Assembly (NCBI RefSeq): GCF_018598175.1
Contig: NZ_JAHESE010000001.1
Span: forward strand, 62,001 to 126,000
Direction: 5' to 3'
DNA: 64,000 bases
Source: Dawidia cretensis
GTDB taxonomy: Bacteria > Bacteroidota > Bacteroidia > Cytophagales > Cyclobacteriaceae
The first letter of the stretch is position 1. Each line of letters starts with the position of its first letter. Of the stretch, positions 25,942 to 35,092 are shown piece by piece. The notes beneath the pieces were generated by a model that worked only from the letters and a program-made list of their open reading frames with translations, did no database searches and was not told where the DNA came from. The translations under genes and the position numbers were made by a program.

Positions 25942-26706
25942 ATGGAATCTAAGAACAAGATTGCCCTGGTCACGGGTGGGAGCCGCGGGCTGGGAAAAGA
26001 CATGGCGCTGAACCTGGCCGAAAACGGAATTGATGTAATCATTACCTATAATACAGCGCAAAAGGAAGCCGACGCAGTCGTGACAGAACTGCAGGGGCTG
26101 AAGGTGAAGGCGGCAGCACTGCAGCTGAACGTTGCCGACAGCAAAAACTTCGAGCCGTTCTTCGGTCAGCTGAAGGCGACATTGAAGAGTACATTTCAGG
26201 CGGAGGCCTTCGACTTCCTGGTGAACAACGCCGGCATGGGCGTGTATGCTACATTTGCCGACACCACGGAGGCGCAGTTTGACGAGCTCTTTAACGTTCA
26301 TTTCAAGGCGCCGTTCTTTCTGACACAACATGCGTTGCCGATTCTGAACAACGGCGGACGCGTGATCAATATCTCGAGTGGCCTGGCACGGTTCTCCGAG
26401 CCGGGGTATGCTGCCTATGCGGCGATGAAGGGAGGCATTGAAGTGCTGACGCGGTACCAGGCGAAGGAACTGGGCGCGCGGGGCATCACCGTCAACACGG
26501 TGGCACCGGGTGCCATTGAAACGGACTTTGGCGGGGGTGTGGTGCGTGACAACGCTCACCTGAATAAACACCTGGCTGAAAAGACGGCACTCGGACGTGT
26601 AGGTTTACCGGATGATATCGGTGGTGTGGTAGCATTTCTGTGTACGGAGCAGGCTCGGTGGATCACCGCGCAGCGCCTGGAGGTATCCGGTGGGATGAAC
26701 CTGTAA
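25942..26706 (+). CDS. Short-chain dehydrogenase/reductase
   Basis: A 254-residue classical SDR starting at ATG 25942 (MESKNKIALVTGG). It has the cofactor motif TGGSRGLG near residue 11, the structural NNAG motif (DFLVNNAGMGVYA), catalytic Ser in INISSGLARF and YAAMK as the YxxxK catalytic pair. The C-terminal EVSGGMNL is usual. The Rossmann loop favours NADPH. The substrate is unknown. The gene follows an AraC regulator in the same direction and ends at a strong terminator. Confidence 0.95.
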   Translation: MESKNKIALVTGGSRGLGKDMALNLAENGIDVIITYNTAQKEADAVVTELQGLKVKAAALQLNVADSKNFEPFFGQLKATLKSTFQAEAFDFLVNNAGMGVYATFADTTEAQFDELFNVHFKAPFFLTQHALPILNNGGRVINISSGLARFSEPGYAAYAAMKGGIEVLTRYQAKELGARGITVNTVAPGAIETDFGGGVVRDNAHLNKHLAEKTALGRVGLPDDIGGVVAFLCTEQARWITAQRLEVSGGMNL

Positions 26707-26727
26707 TAATCTTACTATAATAATAAG

Positions 26728-26765
26728 AAACCCCGCACGGCAGGTCCGTTGCGGGGTTTATTGTT
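26728..26765 (+). terminator. Rho-independent terminator after SDR gene
   Basis: AAACCCCGCA (26728-26737) pairs with TGCGGGGTTT (26750-26759), with extra CGG/CCG pairs inside and a T-rich tail. Confidence 0.85.
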
Positions 26766-26889
26766 TTGGTAGTATGTGGCTATTCTTCTTGCGTTGTATA
26801 AATCGGAATTTTAGCAAGCTGAGATCTTACCTCGTTTCTTTGGCATGAAAAATGCGTTTGTGATTGTGCAATACTATACCTACTAAACC

Positions 26890-27162
26890 ATGTCTACCCC
26901 CGAGAAGGAAAAGAGCCTCTTCAGCAAAAGGACTTTGCTGGGCTTTGTTGGCTTTACTGTTTTCATTGTTGTCCTCAGCATATTGTTTCCGATCGATCAC
27001 TTCCGCTATGGCGTGGAAAACTATAACAAAAAGAACTACGAAGCAGCCTATACCAGTCTGACGAAAGTCCGGCAGGAAGATCCGAACTATGGCCGGGCGG
27101 CCGCCATCCTGGTGGAGATCAAACCCAAGGTGGATAGCCTGCAACGTGTAGATGAGCTTTAA
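26890..27162 (+). CDS. Small single-pass membrane protein with TPR-like tail
   Basis: A 90-residue protein (MSTPEKEKSLFSKRTLLGF). One transmembrane helix (LLGFVGFTVFIVVLSILFPI) leads into a helical segment (YGVENYNKKNYEAAYTSLTK, VRQEDPNYGRAAAILVEI) with the spacing of one tetratricopeptide repeat. The topology is probably an inward N-terminus with the TPR-like helices outside the membrane. Function is unknown. A terminator follows. Confidence 0.75.
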   Translation: MSTPEKEKSLFSKRTLLGFVGFTVFIVVLSILFPIDHFRYGVENYNKKNYEAAYTSLTKVRQEDPNYGRAAAILVEIKPKVDSLQRVDEL

Positions 27163-27222
27163 GATGCCCCCCATTTTGGGACTATCACGCCATCTGATAG
27201 CCCGTTTTGGAAGCTAATGTAA

Positions 27223-27254
27223 GCAGCCGCCCCCTGCCGGGCGGCTGCTTTTTT
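27223..27254 (+). terminator. Rho-independent terminator
   Basis: GCAGCCGCCC and GGGCGGCTGC form a 10-bp perfect stem (27223-27249 overall) followed by a run of T residues to 27254. Confidence 0.9.
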
Positions 27255-27349
27255 CCTCTCCACATTCTGTTCGTCACAAAGAACAGGGATTATGTCACAT
27301 GTGCGTCGGGTTACTTCGACAGGCGCGGAATTAGTGATATCTTCCGCCT

Positions 27350-27991
27350 ATGGCAGCAATCAGGATGTTGATGAATTCACTGGACTACGACGGGTTACGG
27401 CGGGCGCTTTCGGAACATCCGGCGGCGGCCAACGAAGGGCTTCCTTTTGACGAAGAGAACCGGGCTCTGGCACATCCGTTACACCGGATCTGCGACGGCG
27501 TTTTTACGGGCACGTATTCCGACGGCGATGCCGTGAAGCTGGCGTCGATCTTCCTGGACCACGGCGCCAACATTGACGGGTTCGGACTGATTGCGCGCAA
27601 GGATACTCCGCTCATGACGGCTGCGAGTCTGTTGGCGGAGCAGACGGGGATTTTGTATGCCATCCGGGGTGCCAATATTCACCACGTTGGCGGTGGGGGT
27701 GCTACGGCACTCCATTGGGCGGCATGGACTGGCTTGCCGAAACTTGTCAACCGGCTGATCCGCGCGGGGGCCGATATACACCTTCGCTGTATCGACCATA
27801 CCAGCACGCCCTTGCTTTGGGCGGTGCATGGCTATAAATACCTCGGCGGCCGGAATCGACGGAACCAGGTGGATTGTATACGTATGCTCCTGGCAGCCGG
27901 GGCTGAAAAGAATACCTATAATAATGAGGGTAAACATATCACCCAATTCCTGGACGACAGCGATGCCGAGCTGAAAGCGTTATTGCAATAA
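27350..27991 (+). CDS. Ankyrin-repeat protein
   Basis: A 213-residue cytosolic protein with three to four ankyrin repeats. Recognisable units are VKLASIFLDHGANIDGFGLI, then KDTPLMTAASLLAEQTGILY, GATALHWAAWTGLPKLVNRL with IRAGADIHLR, TSTPLLWAVHGYKYLGGR and CIRMLLAAGAEKNTYNNEGK. Such domains mediate protein binding. No catalytic domain is present. It is convergent with the following glycosylase gene with 9 bases between the stops. Confidence 0.92.
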   Translation: MAAIRMLMNSLDYDGLRRALSEHPAAANEGLPFDEENRALAHPLHRICDGVFTGTYSDGDAVKLASIFLDHGANIDGFGLIARKDTPLMTAASLLAEQTGILYAIRGANIHHVGGGGATALHWAAWTGLPKLVNRLIRAGADIHLRCIDHTSTPLLWAVHGYKYLGGRNRRNQVDCIRMLLAAGAEKNTYNNEGKHITQFLDDSDAELKALLQ

Positions 27992-28000
27992 GTTTTTCTC

Positions 28001-29194
28001 TTACTCCGAAAACTGCTGGCGGAGGGTTTTGAGCACAGCCTTGTCGTTGCATTTCTGCAGCACGATGGCTTCGCATTGGTTGAATTTGGCAAACTCCTGA
28101 ATGGCTTCGCCTATTTCGGCGATCATGGTCTTTGTTTGTTTGAGGGATTCGAAGTGCAGGTTGTTAACCTGCAATGTACGTTTCTTCCGGTCAGCCTTCG
28201 AGTCCATGCGTGCTACAAACTTGTCGCCGATCAGGATCGGCAATGAGAAGTAGCCATACTTACGTTTTGCCGCGGGCACAAAACATTCCACCTGGTAGTC
28301 AAATTCAAAGAAATCGCGCAGGCGGTGGCGCAGCACGTTCAGGATATCGAACGGCGAGAGGATAAAAACATCGCCGGACAAGGTGATGGATTTTTTCCGG
28401 TATTCGGGTAGCATGTAGTACGGCCCACCTTTCAGTCCGGTGACGTCGACGGCGCATACCTTCCCCGTGTCAACTAACTGCTGTAGGGCGGTCTTCCACG
28501 GCATCTTTACAAACCGGCACGTGTAGGCTATATCTTTTAGCGAGGCGACGCCGAGGGCTTTGAGCGCGCGGTGGATGGCATGGTGCGTGAACTCGTCGTC
28601 GGTCGGGGGTGTGAGGTCGAGGTCGGCAGGCAGTACATTCTCGGGCAGGTCGTATACCTTCTGAAAATCTTTTTTGCGTAGTGTGATCAGCTTACCGCTG
28701 AGGTGCAGGTGTTCGAGGGCGCGCTTGGAGGGGCGCCAGTCCCACCAGCCAGTGCTTTTGGTGGTGCGGTCGTTTTCAAAGTCGCGGGCCATGAGCGGGC
28801 CTTCGCGTCCGATGCGGTCGAGGATCTTGCGCTGGAGTGTTGTTTCGGCGGGTGCCACTTCGTATTTACCGTCAAACGCGGCGTGTACGGGCAGCGAGTA
28901 GCGATAGGCGTGCATGGGCATGTAGCCCGTGGCAAAGGTCCAGAATTCATATACCCGGCCGTCGGCTTGCAGGGAGTCGATCCACTCGGGTTGGTAGTCC
29001 GGCACGCGGGTGGCGATGACGTGGTGATGGGCGCGCTCTACGACGCAGTTGCTGTCGATCTGAAGAAAGCCGAGGTGGTCGATGAATTTGTATACGGCCT
29101 CTTTGCCTTTGCCAAAGGGCGCACGCTTCCACAGTCCTGCGGCGTGCAGAATGATCTTGCGAGCTTGTTCGGGTGTGAGGATGATACGATCCAT
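28001..29194 (-). CDS. YcaQ/AlkX-type winged-helix DNA glycosylase
   Basis: A 397-residue protein from ATG 29194 (MDRIILTPEQARKIILHAAG). It belongs to the HTH_42 family of DNA glycosylases (AlkZ, YcaQ/AlkX) that unhook interstrand crosslinks or alkylated bases. The catalytic Q-phi-D motif is Q45-I46-D47 in LGFLQIDSNCVVERAHHHVI. Other family marks are WTFATGYMPMHAYRYSLPVH, STGWWDWRPSKRALEHLHLS and VFILSPFDILNVLRHRLRDF. It is divergent from a metallo-beta-lactamase gene, with a 52-base gap holding an inverted repeat. Confidence 0.9.
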   Translation of the reverse strand: MDRIILTPEQARKIILHAAGLWKRAPFGKGKEAVYKFIDHLGFLQIDSNCVVERAHHHVIATRVPDYQPEWIDSLQADGRVYEFWTFATGYMPMHAYRYSLPVHAAFDGKYEVAPAETTLQRKILDRIGREGPLMARDFENDRTTKSTGWWDWRPSKRALEHLHLSGKLITLRKKDFQKVYDLPENVLPADLDLTPPTDDEFTHHAIHRALKALGVASLKDIAYTCRFVKMPWKTALQQLVDTGKVCAVDVTGLKGGPYYMLPEYRKKSITLSGDVFILSPFDILNVLRHRLRDFFEFDYQVECFVPAAKRKYGYFSLPILIGDKFVARMDSKADRKKRTLQVNNLHFESLKQTKTMIAEIGEAIQEFAKFNQCEAIVLQKCNDKAVLKTLRQQFSE

Positions 29195-29213
29195 GGAGTA
29201 AAAATTAAAAGTA

Positions 29214-29235
29214 TAAAGATTTTTTATAATCTTTA
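29214..29235. promoter_or_regulatory. Inverted repeat in the glycosylase/beta-lactamase divergent gap
   Basis: TAAAGATT (29214-29221) and AATCTTTA (29228-29235) are exact complements around a 6-base loop. It sits between the two start codons (29194 and 29247), where both promoters must lie. Confidence 0.4.
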
Positions 29236-29246
29236 GAGCGAAATCC

Positions 29247-30128
29247 ATGATCATGTTTACATCCCTTCGCCTCTGCCTGACGGTGTGCCTGCTGGCTGTC
29301 GTTTTTTCTTCTACCGCACAACAGCTTGCACCGCTGCCCTGGAACGACTCTGCCTGGTCAAAACCCTATGAGCCGTTTCGCATCGCCGGTAACTTGTATT
29401 ACGTGGGCACGTATGACCTGGCGTCTTACCTGATCACCACGCCGAAGGGGCACTTTCTTATCAACACCGGACTGGCGGAGTCGGTACCGATGATCCGCAA
29501 AAACGTCGAGTCGCTGGGCTTTAACTTTAGCGATGTCAAAATCTTGCTGACAAACCAGGCGCACTACGACCACGTGGCCGGCATGGCGGAGATCAAAAAG
29601 ATTACGGGCGCGCGCATGATGGTAGAGGAAGCCGACGCCACGGTACTGGCCGATGGCGGCAACTCGGACTTTATAATGGGTGGCAACGGCCCGACGTTTG
29701 TGGGCTTACAGGCCGACCGGTTACTGCACGATGGTGACACGATCCGTCTTGGTACGACAACGCTGCGGGTGCTGCACCACCCGGGGCATACCAAGGGGTC
29801 GACCAGCTTTCTGTTGGATACTCGCGACGACAAGCGCGCCTGGAAAGTATTGATTGTAAATATACCGACTATCCTACCGCAGACGCGCCTGAAAGGTATG
29901 GCTGCCTATCCGCAAGTGGGCCAGGATTATCGCCACACATTCGAGGTATTAAAGAAGCAGCCGTTTGATCTTTGGGTGGCGGCCCATGCCAGCCAATTTG
30001 ATTTACACGATAAACGCAAGCCGGGCGATCCGTACAAACCTGAGGTGTTTGCCGACCGTCCTTTGTTTGAAGCTTCTATTAATAGGGCAAAACAAGATTA
30101 TGACCGGCGCTTAAAAGAAGAAAAATGA
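29247..30128 (+). CDS. Subclass B3 (GOB-like) metallo-beta-lactamase family protein
   Basis: A 293-residue exported zinc hydrolase with a signal peptide at about residues 1-25 (LTVCLLAVVFSSTAQQ). The metal motif is Q104-A-H106-Y-D108-H109, with H181 in HHPGHTKGS and H247 in VAAHASQF. In class B3 the first position is normally His; Gln there is the hallmark of GOB enzymes from Elizabethkingia. PKGHFLINTGLAESVPMI and the C-terminal helix also match B3. It would act in the periplasm on beta-lactams. Other lactone or thioester substrates cannot be excluded. There is no regulator nearby. Confidence 0.92.
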   Translation: MIMFTSLRLCLTVCLLAVVFSSTAQQLAPLPWNDSAWSKPYEPFRIAGNLYYVGTYDLASYLITTPKGHFLINTGLAESVPMIRKNVESLGFNFSDVKILLTNQAHYDHVAGMAEIKKITGARMMVEEADATVLADGGNSDFIMGGNGPTFVGLQADRLLHDGDTIRLGTTTLRVLHHPGHTKGSTSFLLDTRDDKRAWKVLIVNIPTILPQTRLKGMAAYPQVGQDYRHTFEVLKKQPFDLWVAAHASQFDLHDKRKPGDPYKPEVFADRPLFEASINRAKQDYDRRLKEEK

Positions 30129-30131
30129 TAG

Positions 30132-30680
30132 CTACTGGCTAAGCGAGGCCTTAAGCACTTCGAAGGGTTGCACTGTAATGCAGCCGCGCGTGGGAATCAA
30201 TAGCTCCCAGATCCAATTGTAATGCTCGATGATTGCTTTGGCGGAAAGGTGGGGGCGGTCGCTCATGGTATGGCCGTCTTTAACGACCACTATCTGGTAG
30301 TCTTTCGATAAAGCTGATTGAACAGTCGACTCCACGCAGAAGTCTGTGGCGCTGCCGGTAATGTACAGTTCTCGAACGCCGCGCCGGGTAAGCTCTTCCT
30401 CTAACGTCGTTTCATAGAATGCGTCGTGGGCCTGCTTGCTCATGACGATGTCGGTCGGCGAGACGACCAATTCATCCAGAAACTCCCATGCGGGTGTGTG
30501 GGGTATAAATTCATTTGTCTTTGTGCCGTTGTGTTGAATGAGAAAGACCGGCCAGCCGGCCTGTCGGAAGATCTCTCCCAATTGATTGATGCGCATCAGT
30601 ACTCCCTCCGCGTCGAAGCAAGGCGCCTCCATGTAAGCGCCCTTTTGCATGTCGATAATCAGTAATGCTTTTTCTCCCAT
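30132..30680 (-). CDS. Isochorismatase-family cysteine hydrolase
   Basis: A 182-residue cytosolic hydrolase. The catalytic triad of the family is visible: D10 in LLIIDMQKG, K82 in IVMSKQAHDAFYET and C115 in GSATDFCVEST. The cis-peptide region ITGSATDFC is typical. Nicotinamidase- or isochorismatase-like chemistry on an amide or vinyl ether is expected, but the substrate is not predictable. Its ATG lies 6 bases after the stop of the acyltransferase gene, so the two form an operon. The stop lies 3 bases from the stop of the convergent lactamase. Confidence 0.93.
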   Translation of the reverse strand: MGEKALLIIDMQKGAYMEAPCFDAEGVLMRINQLGEIFRQAGWPVFLIQHNGTKTNEFIPHTPAWEFLDELVVSPTDIVMSKQAHDAFYETTLEEELTRRGVRELYITGSATDFCVESTVQSALSKDYQIVVVKDGHTMSDRPHLSAKAIIEHYNWIWELLIPTRGCITVQPFEVLKASLSQ

Positions 30681-30686
30681 GGTCTG

Positions 30687-31817
30687 TCAGTTCGTGTTGG
30701 CAGGCTTCAACAATAATTTTCTCGTCAGCCAGGCCCGTACGGGTTCGTCGTATAGTTTTAAATAAAGATATGACAGGGCTATGCTGGAAGCAAAGGCGAG
30801 CAAGCCGACCGGCCATACGTCCTCCAGCTTGTATTTATTATCGTATACCCAGCCGAAGTAGGTATAGATGATGGGATAGTGTGTGATGTAGATGGGATAC
30901 GAGATGTCGCCGAGGAACTTGCAGAGGCGGCCGGCGTATTTGCCTTTTACGTCGCCGCTGGCGCCCAGGTAGACGATGAGCGGGAAGAGCACGATGATAC
31001 TGACGGATTCGTAGAGGCCGTTCATCCACAGGTGGTCGGCATCGCCGATGCGCGGTGTGCTGAGAACGATGATCAGCAGCAGGCTGCACCAGAAGAATGC
31101 GTTTTTGATATACGTGAGTTTGGCTATGCGAGACAACAGGAGACCGGCAAAGAACGGGAAGATCAGGCGTACGCACCCGATGTAAAACTGAGAAGGCTCG
31201 AGCGACCAGCCGCCAATCACATCGCCGGTAGCGCCCCGGGTAGTAAGGTGTATAAGTGCCGCGGCAGCTAGTGTTACCAGGATCGCCAGCGCCCAGTTCG
31301 GGAGTTTTCGAACACCGATGGCGTAGAGGATGTTGCCGACGTATTCAAAGAAGAGCGACCACGCCGGTCCGTTCAGCGGATGCATTTCTACCCAGCCTCG
31401 TATGTCCATGGAGGGCGGCACGGGGAGTACGGTAAAGCCAATGAGCATGATCAACAGCAACCGTGCAATAGAGACGGAATGGATGTTGGGAAATATGACG
31501 GAGTCCTGAAAATAAAAGAACGCTGCGCCGACAAGCATGCCCATAACCACCATGGGCTGCAGACGTATGAGGCGGCGTTTGAAGAACTCGCCGATGGTGA
31601 TCTTCCCCCAACGATCATCATAGGCATAGCCAATGACAAAACCGGAGAGCAGAAAAAAGAAGTCCACGGCCAGGTAGCCATGGTTGATCATCAGGTCGAG
31701 GTGACTGGTGGAATGGGCTTCCAGCACGTGAAACGCTACGACGATGATAGCCGCCACGCCACGAAGGCCATCGAGGATGAGATAATGGGGCTTGTTCGCC
31801 AGGGTTGCAGTAGTCAT
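30687..31817 (-). CDS. Acyltransferase 3 family (OafA/YrhL-like) membrane protein
   Basis: A 376-residue integral membrane protein with about ten helices. The N-terminal motif LDGLRGVAAIIVVAFHVLEA carries the conserved R and H of the family. Further marks are YLAVDFFFLLSGFVIGYAY, FKRRLIRLQP and YPIYITHYPIIY. Members move acyl groups to sugars of O-antigen, exopolysaccharide or other envelope molecules. The acceptor is unknown. It is the first gene of a pair with the isochorismatase-like hydrolase. Confidence 0.95.
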   Translation of the reverse strand: MTTATLANKPHYLILDGLRGVAAIIVVAFHVLEAHSTSHLDLMINHGYLAVDFFFLLSGFVIGYAYDDRWGKITIGEFFKRRLIRLQPMVVMGMLVGAAFFYFQDSVIFPNIHSVSIARLLLIMLIGFTVLPVPPSMDIRGWVEMHPLNGPAWSLFFEYVGNILYAIGVRKLPNWALAILVTLAAAALIHLTTRGATGDVIGGWSLEPSQFYIGCVRLIFPFFAGLLLSRIAKLTYIKNAFFWCSLLLIIVLSTPRIGDADHLWMNGLYESVSIIVLFPLIVYLGASGDVKGKYAGRLCKFLGDISYPIYITHYPIIYTYFGWVYDNKYKLEDVWPVGLLAFASSIALSYLYLKLYDEPVRAWLTRKLLLKPANTN

Positions 31818-31955
31818 GAAAGATTAAAATACAAACGTTTTTCCGTTTTTTACAATCGCCGGAGCGTGTCAGGTCGTTTCTTTGTGCCCGTAACCGGCCT
31901 GAAAACCGGTTTTACAAGAATTACGTATCTTTAGAGACGATTCTTTTTTACAACG

Positions 31956-32789
31956 ATGGTATTCCAGGAGATCAAGCCGAGCCCTACGCTGAAGCCCTTC
32001 GTGAAGTGTTTCTACTTCTACGAATCGGGGCCGATTGATGCTTTTAGCGACACGGTATACCCCAGCGGCAATACGGAGGTGATTTTCAACCTCGGCAATG
32101 GCCACTGGCAATTCCAAAAGAACAACGAATTCTATACCACGGCTTCCGTAGAGCTTTGGGGGCAGATTACCAAGCCACTGGCCATCAAGTCGAGCGGCGC
32201 CAACACCATGTTAGGCATACGGTTCTATCCGCACTCGCTTGCCTATTTTTTTGAGGAGAGCATGAAGGCCCTGAACAATGAAACGATCGACGCGGTCGAT
32301 CTGTTTGGCCCCACGCTTCGCACGCTGCACACCAGGTTGCTGGACATTTCCGATCTGCGTACGCGCATCACGTTGCTGGAACAATATCTGCTGGCCCGAT
32401 TGCAGGTGTCGACCCGGCGGCAAGCAAAGCTGAAGTTTGTGGGTGAGATCGTCAATAGTCTGAAGTATAATTTCAGCACCGAGCGCATTGCGGCCATTTC
32501 ATCTCGCAACAATATCTCTCCGCGTTACCTGGCGATGCTGTTTTCCGAATATACCGGTTTGCAGCCGAAACTGTTATGTAAAATAAACCGCTTCAACTAT
32601 AGCCTGAACCTGATTCACTCGAATGAACAGGATCTTACGAGTATCGCCTACGATTCAGGGTATTTCGATCAGTCTCATTTCATCAAGGACTTCAAGCTTT
32701 TTACGGGCCTGACGCCGCATGCGTTTACGACCAATGCTTCGGCTCTTAACCTGGTCCTGGCCGAGGAGGGTAAGTGGTCAATTTGTTAA
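31956..32789 (+). CDS. AraC-family regulator with DUF6597-type sensor domain
   Basis: A 277-residue soluble regulator. The N-terminal domain begins MVFQEIKPSPTLKPFVKCFY and contains YPSGNTEVIFNLGNGHWQF and MLGIRFYPHSLAYFFEE. The C-terminal DNA-binding part has RIAAISSRNNISPRYLAMLF and LTSIAYDSGYFDQSHFIKDF, then KLFTGLTPHAF. Its final 12 bases overlap the end of the convergent DoxX-like gene. No divergent target is evident beyond the acyltransferase operon, which starts 138 bases away. Confidence 0.92.
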   Translation: MVFQEIKPSPTLKPFVKCFYFYESGPIDAFSDTVYPSGNTEVIFNLGNGHWQFQKNNEFYTTASVELWGQITKPLAIKSSGANTMLGIRFYPHSLAYFFEESMKALNNETIDAVDLFGPTLRTLHTRLLDISDLRTRITLLEQYLLARLQVSTRRQAKLKFVGEIVNSLKYNFSTERIAAISSRNNISPRYLAMLFSEYTGLQPKLLCKINRFNYSLNLIHSNEQDLTSIAYDSGYFDQSHFIKDFKLFTGLTPHAFTTNASALNLVLAEEGKWSIC

Positions 32790-33596
32790 AGCGGAATGCT
32801 TTGTTACCTGCTCACGACGGCGTGCGGCTGCGTTGGCGATGACGACGGCGGTGCCACAAAAGGCTAATGCTGATAATGCAGATGTGACCTCGTTGCCGTC
32901 GGCTTCGAAGGGTGTGGCAATGGCACGCGGGATGTGTATCATAAAGAACCAAAGCAAAATCATGAGTGCAAGCAAGTTTGCTACGAGGCGGGTTTGAATG
33001 CGCGTCACGATGCTAAGGCCGGAGCCAATGAGGCATGCACCGGTAAAGGCTGTCCAGAATTGTGGGTAGGGCATCCACGCGGGTACGAGCTTCTGCACAA
33101 ATTCCAGGTATAGAAAGTGTATACAGCCAAAGATGATCATGGTGATGGAGAAGAACCAATGGCCGGCGGGTATAAGTTTTTCTAACAGGCGTAGCAACGA
33201 TGATCGATACGGGTCGTCCGTCTTATAGGTGCCGGCGACTACAAAAGCTCCGCCTGCAAAGGCCAGTTCTTTAAAAGCATTGGCCCACGTGGCGATGTGA
33301 TGATAATATGGGTTGTGTAGAAACTCAAAGGGTATATAGCTCGCGACGAGCAACATCAACAGGCATCCTCCCAGGAGTAAGGACACAACCCGCGCGTACC
33401 AGTTGAATGCTATCGCCAGGCCTGCTCCGGCGAGTAGTATACTTCCGACGTACGCCAGGAAGGTATACGCCGGGCTTTGTACGGGCCAGTCCGGTACAAT
33501 CATAACGCAAAACTTGCCGTAGAAGAGTTGATGTATGCCGACACACGCCATGGCAAGACCAAAGGCGATGTTTCCTGCTTTTGTTAGCTTTTCCAT
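32778..33596 (-). CDS. DoxX-like integral membrane protein
   Basis: A 272-residue protein from ATG 33596 (MEKLTKAGNIAFGLAMACVG). It appears to be two DoxX-like four-helix units in tandem: one around IAFGLAMACVGIHQLFYGKF with SILLAGAGLAIAF, the other around FSITMIIFGCIHFLYLEFVQ with GACLIGSGLSIVT. DoxX proteins are inner-membrane proteins of oxidative-stress or quinone-linked function in some species. No specific role can be assigned here. The tails of this gene and of the convergent AraC gene overlap. Confidence 0.85.
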   Translation of the reverse strand: MEKLTKAGNIAFGLAMACVGIHQLFYGKFCVMIVPDWPVQSPAYTFLAYVGSILLAGAGLAIAFNWYARVVSLLLGGCLLMLLVASYIPFEFLHNPYYHHIATWANAFKELAFAGGAFVVAGTYKTDDPYRSSLLRLLEKLIPAGHWFFSITMIIFGCIHFLYLEFVQKLVPAWMPYPQFWTAFTGACLIGSGLSIVTRIQTRLVANLLALMILLWFFMIHIPRAIATPFEADGNEVTSALSALAFCGTAVVIANAAARRREQVTKHSALTN

Positions 33597-33689
33597 AGGT
33601 AAGGATGGGGTTATGTTTGTAAAGCTTTTGATTTCGAAATGAAAGAACAAACAATACTACCCGAATGACGGTTTATGGGCGCTGAACCC

Positions 33690-34973
33690 CTAGAACGCCG
33701 TCTCGTATATTACATCCCCCTGCCCATTCTTTAGAATCACGTCATCGATTGCCCCGGGGCTGATGAAGTTAAAGACTATTCCTACTATTTTACCAAAGTC
33801 TTTTTTATACGATACTGTATGAACGGGTTGATGATTTAAGGATATGGTGACCTGTTTTTCCTTATTGTGTACCTGTACAGTCTGCCAGTCGTATAGATTG
33901 CATCCCAACGCGGAGAGGTCATGGTTTTCGGCGCCTTGCCTCGTCTCTCCCATGCCCAGGTATAATTTGCCTACACAGCCTGGCGTGGTGAGCTGTAAGT
34001 AGAATATATCTTCTTCGGTTACGATCGTTACCTGCGCCCTGGGGCACGGTATATTTTGCAGGCTGTCAAGTCTCAGACGTGCTTGCAGCGTGAAACTGTC
34101 ACTAGTGATATGCTCGAAGTCGCGGATGTTGTAGTAGCGCAATTGAAAGCGTTTGGAGATGTCTACACCCGCGGCGGCCAGTTGCGCTTCGGTGATGTGC
34201 AGGTCGCCGGTGCCCGGTTCGGTTATCTTGTCTAAGTAAAAGGGCTCGCGGCTATTGTCGGCATAGTCCGCCACGGGCAGCCAGCCGTTAGTTTTGATGT
34301 GGATGCGGACTTTGCGTACGATCGAGTCGTTTACGATGAGCTTGGCGCGGTGGAAGCCGGGCAGGTAATATACGGAGGAACGATAATGGCTGGCGGGGTC
34401 GATCGCTTCTTTGTCGCGTGGGTCCCACGACTGTTGAATGAAGAAGCTGTCGGCGGTGATATGGCTGACGTCGTACCGGAACTGAACGGTGTTGGGTACA
34501 CCAACGGTGACCGTCTTGTCGGCCTGGAAGGGAATGTCGGCCGGCAAGACGAGCGGGCGCGGGCTTGCGGTACGGTTAGTGGCTTGTAATAATACCAGCA
34601 AGGTAACGAGCGCAGCAGAGGCGGCAGCGGCCCACCACCAGGCGCTGGCGATCCGACGGACGGGTTTCGTTGGGGGTATTGACGTTGTCTGTAGTTCGGG
34701 CGTCAGGACGGTGGCCTGTTTAAAGTCGGCCCAGCTGGTGTGGCCCAGTACCGAAACAAGGGCGTTGAGCGTGGAGGGGTGCGGTACCTGTGTGACGTCG
34801 TCGCGCCACAGGCGTTTGAGTGTGGAGAGGCTGAGGCGTATGCCGGAGCGTTGTTCAATTTGGTCGGCCAGCTGTTCGAGCTCGCGTTGGCGCGGCCGGG
34901 TGTGCGGATCACTCCACAGGCGGGCTTGCACCTGTGCGCGGTAATGTTCCATATAGTCTTTATCGGCCGCCAT
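33690..34973 (-). CDS. Membrane-tethered protein with N-terminal helical domain and large outer beta domain
   Basis: A 427-residue single-pass protein. The N-terminal 95 residues are cytosolic and helical (MEHYRAQVQARLWSDP, SGIRLSLSTLKRLWRDDVTQ, PSTLNALVSVLGHTSWADFK), resembling a small DNA-binding or death-like fold. One membrane helix follows at about 110-130 (WWWAAAASAALVTLLVLLQ). The outer 290 residues are beta-rich, with a PKD-like segment and a C-terminal concanavalin-like segment (LYDWQTVQVHNKEKQVTISL). The layout suggests a transmembrane signalling or stress-sensing protein. It is divergent from a secreted beta-sandwich protein. I know no named family. Confidence 0.75.
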   Translation of the reverse strand: MAADKDYMEHYRAQVQARLWSDPHTRPRQRELEQLADQIEQRSGIRLSLSTLKRLWRDDVTQVPHPSTLNALVSVLGHTSWADFKQATVLTPELQTTSIPPTKPVRRIASAWWWAAAASAALVTLLVLLQATNRTASPRPLVLPADIPFQADKTVTVGVPNTVQFRYDVSHITADSFFIQQSWDPRDKEAIDPASHYRSSVYYLPGFHRAKLIVNDSIVRKVRIHIKTNGWLPVADYADNSREPFYLDKITEPGTGDLHITEAQLAAAGVDISKRFQLRYYNIRDFEHITSDSFTLQARLRLDSLQNIPCPRAQVTIVTEEDIFYLQLTTPGCVGKLYLGMGETRQGAENHDLSALGCNLYDWQTVQVHNKEKQVTISLNHQPVHTVSYKKDFGKIVGIVFNFISPGAIDDVILKNGQGDVIYETAF

Positions 34974-35092
34974 GGGGTAACATCAACAATAAACGACATA
35001 TGACCGGTAAATGGACGCTCTGTGGCCGGGTTGATGGCCGGTGTGAACGCCATTTTTGCGTTGTACTAGAAAATCTTTCAACCATCGTCACT

